Part shown: in pieces, positions 41,542 to 50,092 of the stretch | How positions within the stretch are numbered: position 1 is the stretch's first letter | How the letters are laid out: every line of letters begins with the position of its first letter | Position numbers and translations under genes: made by a program | The notes under the pieces: model-generated | Told to the model about the DNA's origin: nothing | Databases searched by the model: none | The model's input: the letters and a program-made list of their open reading frames with translations, nothing else | DNA from: Zoogloea sp016790385 | GTDB lineage: Bacteria > Pseudomonadota > Gammaproteobacteria > Burkholderiales > Rhodocyclaceae | Strand: one strand, 5' to 3' | Length of the DNA stretch: 64,000 nucleotides | Assembly (NCBI RefSeq): GCF_041916735.1 | Contig: NZ_JAYRYY010000002.1

Positions 41542-41584
41542 AAGACGGCGGATGTTGCGAAACCATCGCAACATCCGCCGTCTT
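41542..41584. terminator. 19-bp perfect inverted repeat between convergent operons
   Basis: AAGACGGCGGATGTTGCGA (41542-41560) is repeated in perfect inverted form at 41566-41584 around a five-base loop. It lies between the last tail-operon stop (41523) and the wecB stop (41618), which converge. The stem is much longer than needed for a terminator, with only a short pyrimidine tail, and should act in both directions. Confidence 0.7.
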
Positions 41585-41617
41585 CAATCCACACCCGCAG
41601 CCGGTGCGGGACGCTCT

Positions 41618-42724
41618 TCAGGCCAGCAGCCGATCCAGGTCGGCCACGATACGCTCGGCGGCCTTGCCATCCCACAGGGCGGGGCGGCGCCCCTGCTTGC
41701 CCTGGCCGGCCAGCACCTTGGCGGCTTCCTCAAGGATGCGCGCCGGGTCGGTACCGACCAGCACATTGCTGCCCTCGTCGAGGGTCACCGGGCGCTCGGT
41801 GTTTTCGCGCAGGGTCAGGCAGGGAATGCCCAGGGCGGTGGTCTCCTCCTGGAGGCCGCCACTGTCGGTCATGATCAGCGCCGCATCCTTCCACAGGTTG
41901 AGGAATTCCATGTAGGACTGGGGCTTGGTCAGCACCACATTGGGGCCCAGGTCGAGGCCGAATTTCTCGAGGTTGCCACGGGTGCGCGGATGCACCGGGA
42001 AGATCAAGGGCAGGTCGGCGGCAATCTGCTTGAGCGCACCGGCTATGCCACGCAGATTGCCTTCGTCGTCCACGTTGGACGGACGATGCAGCGTCACCAC
42101 GCCATATTTGGGATAGCGGGCCTTGATGGCCTGGGTTTCCATGCCCGCTTTGTCGGAAGCGTCGAGTTTGTCGCGCTGGAAGAGCAGGTTATCGACCATC
42201 ACATGCCCAACATGGAAGACCACATCCTGGGCCTTGCCTTCACGCAGCAGGTTGTCCACACCCGCCGGCTCGGTGCAGAAGAACCAGTCGGAGATGCTGT
42301 CAGTCACGAGGCGGTTGATCTCCTCGGGCATGCGCATGTCACCGCTGCGCAGGCCGGCTTCCACGTGAGCCACCGGGATGTCGAGTTTCTTGGCGTCGAT
42401 GGAGCAGGCCAGGGTGGAATTCACATCACCCACCACCAGCACACAGTCGGGGCGGGCCTTCTGGCAGATTTCCTCGAAAGCCACCATGATCTTGGCGGTC
42501 TGGGTGGCGTGGCTGCCGCCTCCGGCCTCCAGGTGGTAATCAGGCTTGGGAATGCCCAGCTCATCGAAGAAGACGTCGCTCATTTCCCGGTCATAGTGCT
42601 GGCCGGTATGGATGATGCGGAAGTCGAAGCGATCGGCCCGCGCCTGCAGGGCTCGCACGATCGGCGCGATCTTCATGAAATTGGGACGCGCGCCAGCGAC
42701 GAGATAGATGAGGGAACGGGGCAT
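41618..42724 (-). CDS. wecB: UDP-N-acetylglucosamine 2-epimerase (non-hydrolysing)
   Basis: This 368-residue enzyme interconverts UDP-GlcNAc and UDP-ManNAc for surface polysaccharide synthesis. Family motifs include VAGARPNFMKIAPIVRAL, FRIIHTGQHYDREMSDVF, VAHVEAGLRSGDMRMPEEIN, TLHRPSNVDDEGN and MTDSGGLQEETTALGIPCLT. ATG 42724 has GGAG seven bases upstream; a GTG at 42736 is in frame but overlaps that site. It lies 98 bases downstream of rfbC on the same strand. Confidence 0.94.
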   Translation of the reverse strand: MPRSLIYLVAGARPNFMKIAPIVRALQARADRFDFRIIHTGQHYDREMSDVFFDELGIPKPDYHLEAGGGSHATQTAKIMVAFEEICQKARPDCVLVVGDVNSTLACSIDAKKLDIPVAHVEAGLRSGDMRMPEEINRLVTDSISDWFFCTEPAGVDNLLREGKAQDVVFHVGHVMVDNLLFQRDKLDASDKAGMETQAIKARYPKYGVVTLHRPSNVDDEGNLRGIAGALKQIAADLPLIFPVHPRTRGNLEKFGLDLGPNVVLTKPQSYMEFLNLWKDAALIMTDSGGLQEETTALGIPCLTLRENTERPVTLDEGSNVLVGTDPARILEEAAKVLAGQGKQGRRPALWDGKAAERIVADLDRLLA

Positions 42725-42822
42725 GCGGGACTCCACGGACGGAATGACAGGCGCGCATTATCGCGCGGGGCTGACCGGGCCAACAAAGAAATAATTGTCA
42801 GACTTGCGCCAACGGCAGCGAC

Positions 42823-43368
42823 TCAGGGGAAGGTTTCACATTCTCCCAGGGGCTTGCCGGCCAGGTCCTTGGCCGACAGCAGGGGGGCAGCATCGAGGGG
42901 CCAGGCAACCCCCACGTCGGGGTCGTTCCAGGCCAGGCTGCGTTCATGCTCGGGGGCGTAGTAGTCGGTGGTCTTGTACAGAAAATCGGCGCTGTCGGAA
43001 GTCACCAGGAAACCATGCGCAAAGCCCGGCGGAATCCAGAACTGGCGGTTGTTCTCTTCCGACAGCTCGGCCCCGACCCACTTCCCGAAGGTGGGCGACG
43101 CGCGGCGCAGATCCACCACCACGTCGAAGACCGAGCCGCGGACCACCCGCACGAGCTTTCCCTGGGACTGCTGGATCTGGTAATGCAGGCCGCGCAGCAC
43201 CCCCCTGCCGGAGCGGGAGTGATTGTCCTGCACAAAATCCACGTCCAGCCCGGTGGCCTCGCGGAACACGCGGGCGTTGTAGCTTTCCATGAAGAAGCCC
43301 CGGGCATCACCAAACACCTTGGGCTCGAGGATCAGGGGGCCGGCGATGGCGGTGGGGATGACTTTCAT
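42823..43368 (-). CDS. rfbC: dTDP-4-dehydrorhamnose 3,5-epimerase
   Basis: This 181-residue cupin enzyme performs the third step of dTDP-L-rhamnose synthesis. It shows the typical FGDARGFFMESYNARVF, FVQDNHSRSGRGVLRGLHYQ (catalytic His), and WIPPGFAHGFLVTSDSADFL segments. It overlaps the rfbA stop by one base and is the last of the rfbBDAC series. Confidence 0.96.
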   Translation of the reverse strand: MKVIPTAIAGPLILEPKVFGDARGFFMESYNARVFREATGLDVDFVQDNHSRSGRGVLRGLHYQIQQSQGKLVRVVRGSVFDVVVDLRRASPTFGKWVGAELSEENNRQFWIPPGFAHGFLVTSDSADFLYKTTDYYAPEHERSLAWNDPDVGVAWPLDAAPLLSAKDLAGKPLGECETFP

Positions 43369-44252
43369 CAGAACACTTTTTCGTCAAGGATGCGCAACAG
43401 GTACTGACCATAGCCATTCTTGGCCAGCGGGGCGGCGAGCGCCTGGAGCTGCTCGGCAGCGATCCAGCCGGAACGCCAGGCGATTTCCTCGGGGCAGGCG
43501 ATCTTGAGGCCCTGGCGCTTCTCGATGGTCTGGATAAACAGGCCGGCTTCGAGCAGGCTTTCATGGGTGCCGGTGTCGAGCCAGGCGTGGCCACGGCCCA
43601 TCACCTGGACATCCAGCGCGCCCCATTCGAGATATTGGCGATTGACGTCGGTGATCTCCAGCTCGCCCCGGGGGCCGGGCTTGAGGTCGCGGGCAATGTC
43701 CACCACCCGGTTGTCGTAGAAATAAAGGCCGGTCACCGCGTAGCGGCTCTTCGGCGCCTTGGGCTTTTCTTCGAGACTGATGGCCCGGCCGGCGGCGTCG
43801 AACTCGACAACCCCGTAGCGCTCCGGGTCGTGCACCGGATAGGCAAACACGGTGGCGCCGTCGTGACGGGTACTGGCGGCGCGCAGATCACGGCCGAACT
43901 CATGGCCGTAGAAGAGGTTGTCCCCCAGCACCAGGGCGCTCGGGCCGGTGCCGACAAAGTCGGCGCCGATCACGAAGGCCTGGGCCAGACCGTCGGGGCT
44001 GGGCTGCACGGCGTATTGCAGGTTGAGGCCCCACTGGGCACCGTCGCCCAGCAGTTGCTGGAAGCGCGGGGTGTCCTGGGGGGTGGAGATGATGAGAATG
44101 TCGCGAATGCCCGCCAGCATCAGGGTGCTGAGGGGGTAGTAGATCATCGGCTTGTCGTACACCGGGATGAGCTGCTTGGACACGGCCAGGGTGGCCGGGT
44201 GCAGCCGGGTGCCAGAGCCGCCGGCGAGGATGATGCCTTTGCGTTGGGTCAT
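43368..44252 (-). CDS. rfbA: Glucose-1-phosphate thymidylyltransferase
   Basis: This enzyme of about 294 residues makes dTDP-glucose from dTTP and glucose 1-phosphate. It carries KGIILAGGSGTRLHPATLAV, the nucleotide-binding signature, plus VYDKPMIYYPLSTLMLAGI, VLGDNLFYGHEFG and SLEEKPKAPKSRYAVTGLYF. An in-frame ATG at 44264 directly follows the rfbD stop; I prefer ATG 44252, which gives the common N-terminus MTQRKGIILAGG. Neither has a strong ribosome-binding site, consistent with coupling to rfbD. Confidence 0.95.
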   Translation of the reverse strand: MTQRKGIILAGGSGTRLHPATLAVSKQLIPVYDKPMIYYPLSTLMLAGIRDILIISTPQDTPRFQQLLGDGAQWGLNLQYAVQPSPDGLAQAFVIGADFVGTGPSALVLGDNLFYGHEFGRDLRAASTRHDGATVFAYPVHDPERYGVVEFDAAGRAISLEEKPKAPKSRYAVTGLYFYDNRVVDIARDLKPGPRGELEITDVNRQYLEWGALDVQVMGRGHAWLDTGTHESLLEAGLFIQTIEKRQGLKIACPEEIAWRSGWIAAEQLQALAAPLAKNGYGQYLLRILDEKVF

Positions 44253-44264
44253 GGGGAGGTCCAT

Positions 44265-45158
44265 TTACAGAATTTCGGTGAGCATGCGGACAACGCCCTG
44301 CTGCCAGGGCGGCAGGCTGAGCCCGAAGGCCTGCCGGAGCTTGCGGGTGTCGAGCCGGGAGTTGGCGGGGCGGGCCGCGGGCGTCGGGAAGGCGCTGGTG
44401 GGCACCGGGAGGATGGCCTCCGGGGCCACCTTGAGCGGCACGCCCCGGGCGCGGGCGAATTCGATCACGTGGCGGGCGTAGTCGTACCAGGTGGTTTCAC
44501 CACCGGCCACCAGGTGGTAGGTGCCGGCGAGGGCGGCGTCGGCCAGGGCCATGCGGGCCGCGTGGGCGGAGACATCGGCCAGCAGGTCGGCACCCGTGGG
44601 GGCGCCGTGCTGGTCGTTGATGATGGTCAGCCGGTCGCGCTCGGCGGCGAGCTTGAGCATGGTCTTTGCAAAGTTTCCGCCGCGGGCGGCATACACCCAG
44701 CTGGTGCGGAAGATGAGGTGGCGGGCGCCGCTCTGGCGGATGAGCTCTTCGCCTTCGAGCTTGGTACGGCCATAGACGGACAGGGGGGCGGTGGGCGCTG
44801 CTTCGTCGCGGGGCGTTTCACCACTGCCGTCGAAGACGTAGTCGGTGGAGTAATGCACCAGCAATGCCCCCAAGGTGGCGGCTTCGCGGGCAATCACGCC
44901 GGGGGCCAGGGCGTTGAGGGCGCGGGCGAAGTCGGGTTCGCTCTCGGCCTTGTCCACGGCAGTGTGGGCGGCGGCATTGACGATGAGGTCGGGGGCCACG
45001 ATACGCACGGTGGCGGCGAGGCTTTCGGGGTCGGCAAAGTCGGCCGACAAACCGGGGGCGCCGTCATGGTCCAGGGCCACCAGCTCTCCCAGGGGGGCGA
45101 GGCTGCGCTGTAGCTCCCAGCCCACCTGGCCGTTCTTGCCGAAGAGAAGGATCTTCAT
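44265..45158 (-). CDS. rfbD: dTDP-4-dehydrorhamnose reductase
   Basis: This 297-residue short-chain reductase completes dTDP-L-rhamnose. It has the Rossmann motif MKILLFGKNGQVGWELQ, VNAAAHTAVDKAESEP, HYSTDYVFDGSG and the YGRTKLEGE catalytic Tyr-x3-Lys segment. ATG 45158 gives the canonical N-terminus; the longer open frame upstream is antisense-like sequence within the rfbB tail. It follows rfbB by 10 bases. Confidence 0.95.
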   Translation of the reverse strand: MKILLFGKNGQVGWELQRSLAPLGELVALDHDGAPGLSADFADPESLAATVRIVAPDLIVNAAAHTAVDKAESEPDFARALNALAPGVIAREAATLGALLVHYSTDYVFDGSGETPRDEAAPTAPLSVYGRTKLEGEELIRQSGARHLIFRTSWVYAARGGNFAKTMLKLAAERDRLTIINDQHGAPTGADLLADVSAHAARMALADAALAGTYHLVAGGETTWYDYARHVIEFARARGVPLKVAPEAILPVPTSAFPTPAARPANSRLDTRKLRQAFGLSLPPWQQGVVRMLTEIL

Positions 45159-45168
45159 CAGACGGGGC

Positions 45169-46227
45169 CTAGCGTGCGGCGTAGTTGGTTTCAACCCAGT
45201 CCCGGTAGGCGCCGCTCTGCACATGGGCCACCCAGTCCTGGTTGGCCAGGTACCACTCGACGGTCTTGCGGATGCCGGTGTCGAAGGTCTCGGCGGGGCG
45301 CCAGCCCAGCTCGCGCTCGATCTTGCGGGCGTCGATGGCGTAGCGCCGGTCGTGGCCGGGGCGGTCGGTGACGTAGGTGATGAGGCGGCGATAGCTGCCG
45401 GCCGGATCGGGCTTGAGTTCGTCGAGGAGCGCACACAGGGTGTTCACGATCTCGATGTTCGGCTTCTCGTTCCAGCCGCCCACGTTATAGACCTCCCCCG
45501 GCGTGCCCTGGGCCAGAATGGCGCGGATGGCCGAGCAGTGGTCGGTGACGAACAGCCAGTCGCGGATCTGCATGCCATCGCCGTACACCGGCAGGGGCTT
45601 GCCGGCCAGGGCGTTGGCGATCATCAGCGGGATGAGTTTTTCCGGGAAGTGATAGGGGCCGTAGTTGTTGGAGCAGTTGCTGGTGGTCACCGGCAGGCCG
45701 TAGGTGTGATGCCAGGCACGCACCAGGTGGTCGGAGGCGGCCTTGCTGGCCGAGTAGGGGCTGTTGGGTTCGTAGGTCTTGGTTTCGGTGAAGGCCGGGT
45801 CGTTGGGCCCCAGGGAGCCATACACCTCGTCGGTGCTGACGTGGTGGAAACGGAAGCCCGCCTTGGCCTCACCTTCCAGGCTCATCCAGTGGCCGCGAGC
45901 GGCTTCGAGCAGGGTGAAGGTGCCGTTCACATTGGTGCGCACAAAATCGCCAGGGCCGTGGATGCTGCGGTCCACGTGGCTCTCGGCGGCAAAATGGACG
46001 ATGGCGCGGGGACGATGCTTGGCAAACAGGCGGTCGACCAAAGCCCGGTCGCAGATGTCGCCCTGCACGAAAACGTGGCGCGAGTCGCCTTTGAGGGAAG
46101 CCAGGTTTTCCAGGTTGCCCGCGTAGGTCAGGGCATCCAGGTTAACCACCGGCTCGTCGCTTGTGCGCAGCCAGTCGAGAACGAAGTTTGCACCGATGAA
46201 GCCGGCACCGCCGGTTACAAGAATCAT
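45169..46227 (-). CDS. rfbB: dTDP-glucose 4,6-dehydratase
   Basis: This 352-residue SDR-family enzyme converts dTDP-glucose to the 4-keto-6-deoxy sugar. Motifs are MILVTGGAGFIGANFV, HFAAESHVDRSIHGPGDFV, HVSTDEVYGSLG, YSASKAASDHLVRAWHHTYG and NCSNNYGPYHFPEKLIPLMI. It is the promoter-proximal gene of rfbBDAC and is preceded by a leader with a conspicuous hairpin. Confidence 0.96.
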   Translation of the reverse strand: MILVTGGAGFIGANFVLDWLRTSDEPVVNLDALTYAGNLENLASLKGDSRHVFVQGDICDRALVDRLFAKHRPRAIVHFAAESHVDRSIHGPGDFVRTNVNGTFTLLEAARGHWMSLEGEAKAGFRFHHVSTDEVYGSLGPNDPAFTETKTYEPNSPYSASKAASDHLVRAWHHTYGLPVTTSNCSNNYGPYHFPEKLIPLMIANALAGKPLPVYGDGMQIRDWLFVTDHCSAIRAILAQGTPGEVYNVGGWNEKPNIEIVNTLCALLDELKPDPAGSYRRLITYVTDRPGHDRRYAIDARKIERELGWRPAETFDTGIRKTVEWYLANQDWVAHVQSGAYRDWVETNYAAR

Positions 46228-46273
46228 GGGAGGTCCTCAGGATTTCACGGAAATGCGCCACCCGGGGGCGACG

Positions 46274-46326
46274 CCGGAGGCGGCCGGACTCGAACCGGGG
46301 CGCCTCCGGAAAGCGCGCCGATTATG
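46274..46326 (-). promoter_or_regulatory. Candidate rfbB promoter with a stable leader hairpin
   Basis: On the - strand CATAAT (46326-46321) matches five of six -10 bases; no good -35 is seen. A few bases into the predicted transcript CCGGAGGCG (46309-46301) pairs with CGCCTCCGG (46282-46274), enclosing CCGG-TTCGAGT-CCGG, which looks like a tRNA T-arm on a short acceptor-like stem. It could stabilise or attenuate the rfb message. D and anticodon arms are absent, so it is not a tRNA. Confidence 0.4.
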
Positions 46327-46466
46327 ACACCGCTGGATGATGAAGTCTGCGCACTGCGCCACCATCCATCGCAAGGGTCAAACTGCCGGCCCCGCTGCCG
46401 TTAAGCCAATAGCAGGCCGGCCTCACCACTCGGAACGAGGGCCGGCACAAGGGAGACGGCAGGACC

Positions 46467-48413
46467 ATGCAGTTTGTTGCCAGGCTACTCGCTCAGACAC
46501 TCACGCCGGCCATCGCCACGCCGACGCTGATCGCCCTGGTGTTTGCGAGCGTGCTCGGTGTGATGGTCGTGAATCGGCTCGAGCAGGCCCGAGATGAATC
46601 GATTCGCAGTGCGTTCGCCCTGGAGACGGGCGAAATCACCCTGCGCATCGAAGAGCGTCTGAGGACCTACAGGCAGGTGCTGAAGGGGGCTCACGCCCTC
46701 TTTCAGGCGTCCGAGGCGGTCTCCCGTGACGAATGGCGGCGCTACGTTACGGCCCTGAATCTTCAGGTGGAATATCCGGGCATCCAGGGCGTCGGTTTTG
46801 CAGTGCATATCCCGGCCGACCACTTGGCGCGCCATGAACGCACCGTGCGTGCAGAGGGCTTTCCGGACTACCGGGTCAGCCCACCCGGCCCGCGCAGCGA
46901 ATACAGTGCGATCGTCTATCTCGAGCCCTTTGATTGGCGCAACCAGCGTGCCTTCGGCTACGACATGCTGTCCGAACCGGTACGTCGCCAAGCGATGACC
47001 CAGGCACTGCACTCGGGCTTGCCCACTTTGTCGGGCAAGGTGCGGCTGGTCCAGGAGACCACCATCGACCCCCAGGCGGGTGTGCTGCTGTACCTGCCGC
47101 TGTTCCGTCGCGGCGCCGACCTGGGAAGCCCGGCACGCCGGGAGCAAGCCTTGCTTGGCTGGGTCTACGGCCCCTTCCGCATGAATGATCTTGTTGCGGG
47201 GGCGCTCTCCGAAGCGGGGCCGCGCATCCGCCTGCGCATCCATGATGGCCATGACACCACCCCTGGGACGCTGCTTTTCGACAGCCACCCGGACTGGGAC
47301 GACAACCCCGACCACAGTGACAGGCGACTCCTTGAACTCGACGGGCGGATATGGACCCTGGTCTTTGACGACACCCCGAGGCGAGGTGCCCGCCAAACGG
47401 CTCACGGGCTGGAGACCGGCGCCGTGGTGCTCATCTGCGGCCTGCTCGTCCTGCTGACTGCCGCCGCCGCCGCGGCCCGCTCCCGCGCTCGCGCGCTCGA
47501 CCGAGCCAGTACGTCCCTGCGCAACAGTGAGGCGCGCTACAGCACCCTGGTGAATCTATCCCGGGACGGAATCGCTGCGCTCGACGCCCAGCTCAATTTC
47601 TCCTTTATCAACCCTCGATTGGTCCGCCTGCTCGGCTATCCGGAAGAGAGCCTGATCGGCACGCCCTTCAGCAGGCTCTGGCCGCCTGGAGAGGCCGCCG
47701 TCAGCAAGCACCTTCTCACCCGCCTGCAACGCGGCGAACCCTCCAGCTACGAGCAGGATCTGCTCACCGCCGACGGGCGCACCCTGACAGCCATCGTCAC
47801 TGACGCCCCCCACCTGGACAAGGACGGCAGTCTACAAGGCGTCATCCTCAGCATCACGGACATCTCGGAGCGCAAGGTGTCGGAAGAGCGCATCCGTTAC
47901 CTTGCCACCCATGACTCCCTGACCGGACTGTCGAACCGCGCCAGCTTCCTCGAACAGATGAATGCCAGCCTGCTGATGGCGCGCCGGCAACATAGCCGCT
48001 TCGCGCTGCTCTACCTGGATCTGGATCACTTCAAGGAAATCAACGACAACCTCGGCCACGCCGCCGGTGACGCTCTGCTCATGGAAACAGCCCAGCGCCT
48101 GCGCCACTGCCTGCGCGCCAGCGACCTGCTTGCCCGCCAGGGCGGTGACGAGTTCATGGCCCTGCTCCACGACATGGTCGGCATGAACGAAGCCCTTGCC
48201 GTCGCCGAGAAAATCCGCCGGGCGGTCGGCGCCCCAATCCTCCTGGAAGGGCGCGAGGCCAGGGTCTCGGTCAGCATCGGCATTGCCCTCTATCCGGATC
48301 ATGGCACCGACCTTGACAGCCTCTCACGGCACGCCGATGCGGCCATGTACCGCGACAAGTCCAAGCGCCGCAACGGGGCCAGCGCCGCCGTCATTCGGCG
48401 AACCGGCCAGTGA
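46467..48413 (+). CDS. CHASE-PAS-GGDEF diguanylate cyclase
   Basis: The 648-residue membrane protein makes cyclic di-GMP. Helix 1 is about residues 15-37; a periplasmic CHASE-type domain follows (about 70-230; YPGIQGVGFAVHIPADHLAR, FGYDMLSEPVRRQAM), then helix 2 (about 312-332), a PAS domain (about 348-465) and a GGDEF domain (about 475-640) with HDSLTGLSNRASFLEQM, the product-inhibition I-site RASD five residues before the active-site GGDEF, and intact metal-binding residues. No EAL domain is present. It diverges from rfbB across 239 bases. Confidence 0.92.
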   Translation: MQFVARLLAQTLTPAIATPTLIALVFASVLGVMVVNRLEQARDESIRSAFALETGEITLRIEERLRTYRQVLKGAHALFQASEAVSRDEWRRYVTALNLQVEYPGIQGVGFAVHIPADHLARHERTVRAEGFPDYRVSPPGPRSEYSAIVYLEPFDWRNQRAFGYDMLSEPVRRQAMTQALHSGLPTLSGKVRLVQETTIDPQAGVLLYLPLFRRGADLGSPARREQALLGWVYGPFRMNDLVAGALSEAGPRIRLRIHDGHDTTPGTLLFDSHPDWDDNPDHSDRRLLELDGRIWTLVFDDTPRRGARQTAHGLETGAVVLICGLLVLLTAAAAAARSRARALDRASTSLRNSEARYSTLVNLSRDGIAALDAQLNFSFINPRLVRLLGYPEESLIGTPFSRLWPPGEAAVSKHLLTRLQRGEPSSYEQDLLTADGRTLTAIVTDAPHLDKDGSLQGVILSITDISERKVSEERIRYLATHDSLTGLSNRASFLEQMNASLLMARRQHSRFALLYLDLDHFKEINDNLGHAAGDALLMETAQRLRHCLRASDLLARQGGDEFMALLHDMVGMNEALAVAEKIRRAVGAPILLEGREARVSVSIGIALYPDHGTDLDSLSRHADAAMYRDKSKRRNGASAAVIRRTGQ

Positions 48414-48528
48414 GGCCTGGGGCGCGCAAACTCCTGGCTTGACCTGGTGCAACCACGCTGCCACGTCCCTTGCCCTAGAATCCTGCCCGACGGCATGCCG
48501 TACAGACCAATTACAACCTGGAGACCCC

Positions 48529-49974
48529 ATGTCCCGCCACACCAAGATCGTCGCCACCCTCGGCCCCGCCTCGTCCGACCTCACCACCCTCGAACGCCTT
48601 GTCCATGCCGGCGTGGACGTGGTGCGCCTCAATTTCTCCCACGGCAAGGCGGAAGACCACATCGCCCGCGCCAACCAGATCCGCGAAGCCGCCCAACTGG
48701 TGGGGCGCCCGGTGGGCATCCTGGCCGACATGCAGGGCCCGAAGATCCGCGTCGGAAAGTTCGAAGAAGGCAAGATCACCCTGACCCGGGACGCCGCCTT
48801 CATACTCGACGCCGCCCTGACCACGCCCGGCAACCTCCACCGGGTGGGCCTCGACTACAAGGATCTGCCCCGGGACGTGAAACCCGGCGATGTGCTGCTC
48901 CTTGACGACGGCCGCCTCAAGCTGAGCGTGGATCGCGTGCTGGGTCATGAGATCCACACCCGGGTGAAGGTGGGCGGCGAGCTCTCCAACAACAAGGGCA
49001 TCAACCGCCAGGGTGGCGGCCTCACGGCACCGGCCCTGACCGCGAAGGACATGGACGACATCAAGACCGCCGCGCTGATCGGCGTGGATTTCGTGGCCAT
49101 TTCCTTCCCCAAGGGCGCCGCCGACATGTACATGGCCCGCCAGCTGCTGCGCGCCGCCGGCAGCAGCGCCCTGCTGATCGCCAAGATCGAGCGCACCGAA
49201 GCCGTGGCCAACCTGGAAGAAATCCTCGACGCCTCCGACGGCATCATGGTCGCCCGCGGCGACCTGGCGGTGGAAGTGGGTGATGCCGCGGTGCCGGCCC
49301 TGCAAAAGCGCATGATCCGTCTCGCCCGGGAGCGCAACAAGCTCGCCATCACCGCCACCCAGATGATGGAATCGATGATCCACAGCCCGGTGCCGACCCG
49401 CGCCGAAGTGTCGGATGTGGCCAATGCGGTGCTCGACGGCACCGACGCGGTGATGCTCTCGGCCGAAACCGCCTCGGGCAAGTTTCCGGTGGAAGTGGTG
49501 GAGTCCATGTCGCGCATCTGCCTGGAGGCCGAAAAATCCGCCGAGGTCACCATGGACCGGGATTTCCTCGACCGGATCTTCACCCGCATCGACCAGTCCA
49601 TCGCCATGGCCGCCATGTGGACCGCCTATCACCTCAAGGTGAAGGCCATCGCCTCCCTCACCCAGACCGGCTCCACCGCCCTGTGGATGAGCCGCCTGAA
49701 CAGCGGCGTACCCATCTATGCCCTCACGCCGGAAATCGCTTCGCGCAACCAGATGACCCTCTATCGCGAGGTCTATCCCCTGCTCATGTCCCAGGTCCAT
49801 GCCGACCGGGACGTGCTCCTGTGGGAGGCGGAGCAGATCCTGCTGGAGCAGGGCGTCGTCGATTATGGCGACCTCATCGTGCTCACCATCGGCGAGCCCA
49901 TCGGCGCCGCCGGTGGCACCAACACCATGAAGATCGTCCGCGTCGGAGACACACCAAAGCCCGGCCCGGTGTGA
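48529..49974 (+). CDS. pyk: Pyruvate kinase
   Basis: This 481-residue glycolytic enzyme converts phosphoenolpyruvate and ADP to pyruvate and ATP. It has RHTKIVATLGPASSDLTTLE, VVRLNFSHGKAEDH, ILADMQGPKIRVG, the signature IAKIERTEAVANLEEIL with GIMVARGDLAVEVG, and TATQMMESMI. ATG 48529 has GGAG seven bases upstream. fba follows after a 118-base gap, making a small glycolytic pair. Confidence 0.96.
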   Translation: MSRHTKIVATLGPASSDLTTLERLVHAGVDVVRLNFSHGKAEDHIARANQIREAAQLVGRPVGILADMQGPKIRVGKFEEGKITLTRDAAFILDAALTTPGNLHRVGLDYKDLPRDVKPGDVLLLDDGRLKLSVDRVLGHEIHTRVKVGGELSNNKGINRQGGGLTAPALTAKDMDDIKTAALIGVDFVAISFPKGAADMYMARQLLRAAGSSALLIAKIERTEAVANLEEILDASDGIMVARGDLAVEVGDAAVPALQKRMIRLARERNKLAITATQMMESMIHSPVPTRAEVSDVANAVLDGTDAVMLSAETASGKFPVEVVESMSRICLEAEKSAEVTMDRDFLDRIFTRIDQSIAMAAMWTAYHLKVKAIASLTQTGSTALWMSRLNSGVPIYALTPEIASRNQMTLYREVYPLLMSQVHADRDVLLWEAEQILLEQGVVDYGDLIVLTIGEPIGAAGGTNTMKIVRVGDTPKPGPV

Positions 49975-50036
49975 TCGGCAGCACAATCCGGGGAGCCTGG
50001 GTGCCCGTCGATCACGCAGGCTCCATGTCGGCTTGG

Positions 50037-50042
50037 TAGAAT
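50037..50042 (+). promoter_or_regulatory. Possible -10 element for fba
   Basis: TAGAAT fits five of six -10 consensus bases and lies 51 bases before the fba start in the pyk-fba gap. No clear -35 hexamer is visible at 16-18 bases upstream. Confidence 0.3.
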
Positions 50043-50092
50043 CCGGACTTTTACGTCTTTACCCGGCCGACAGCGGCCCTCGGAGAAAAAAC

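Noticed and set aside
43563..45113. 516-codon + strand open frame
   Set aside because: Antisense to rfbA and rfbD, which are unmistakable.
46274..46370. Possible tRNA gene upstream of rfbB
   Set aside because: A T-arm and acceptor-like stem are visible but no D arm or anticodon arm fits between them; kept only as a hairpin.
48511..49986. 491-codon - strand open frame
   Set aside because: Antisense to pyk; His/Gly-rich shadow.
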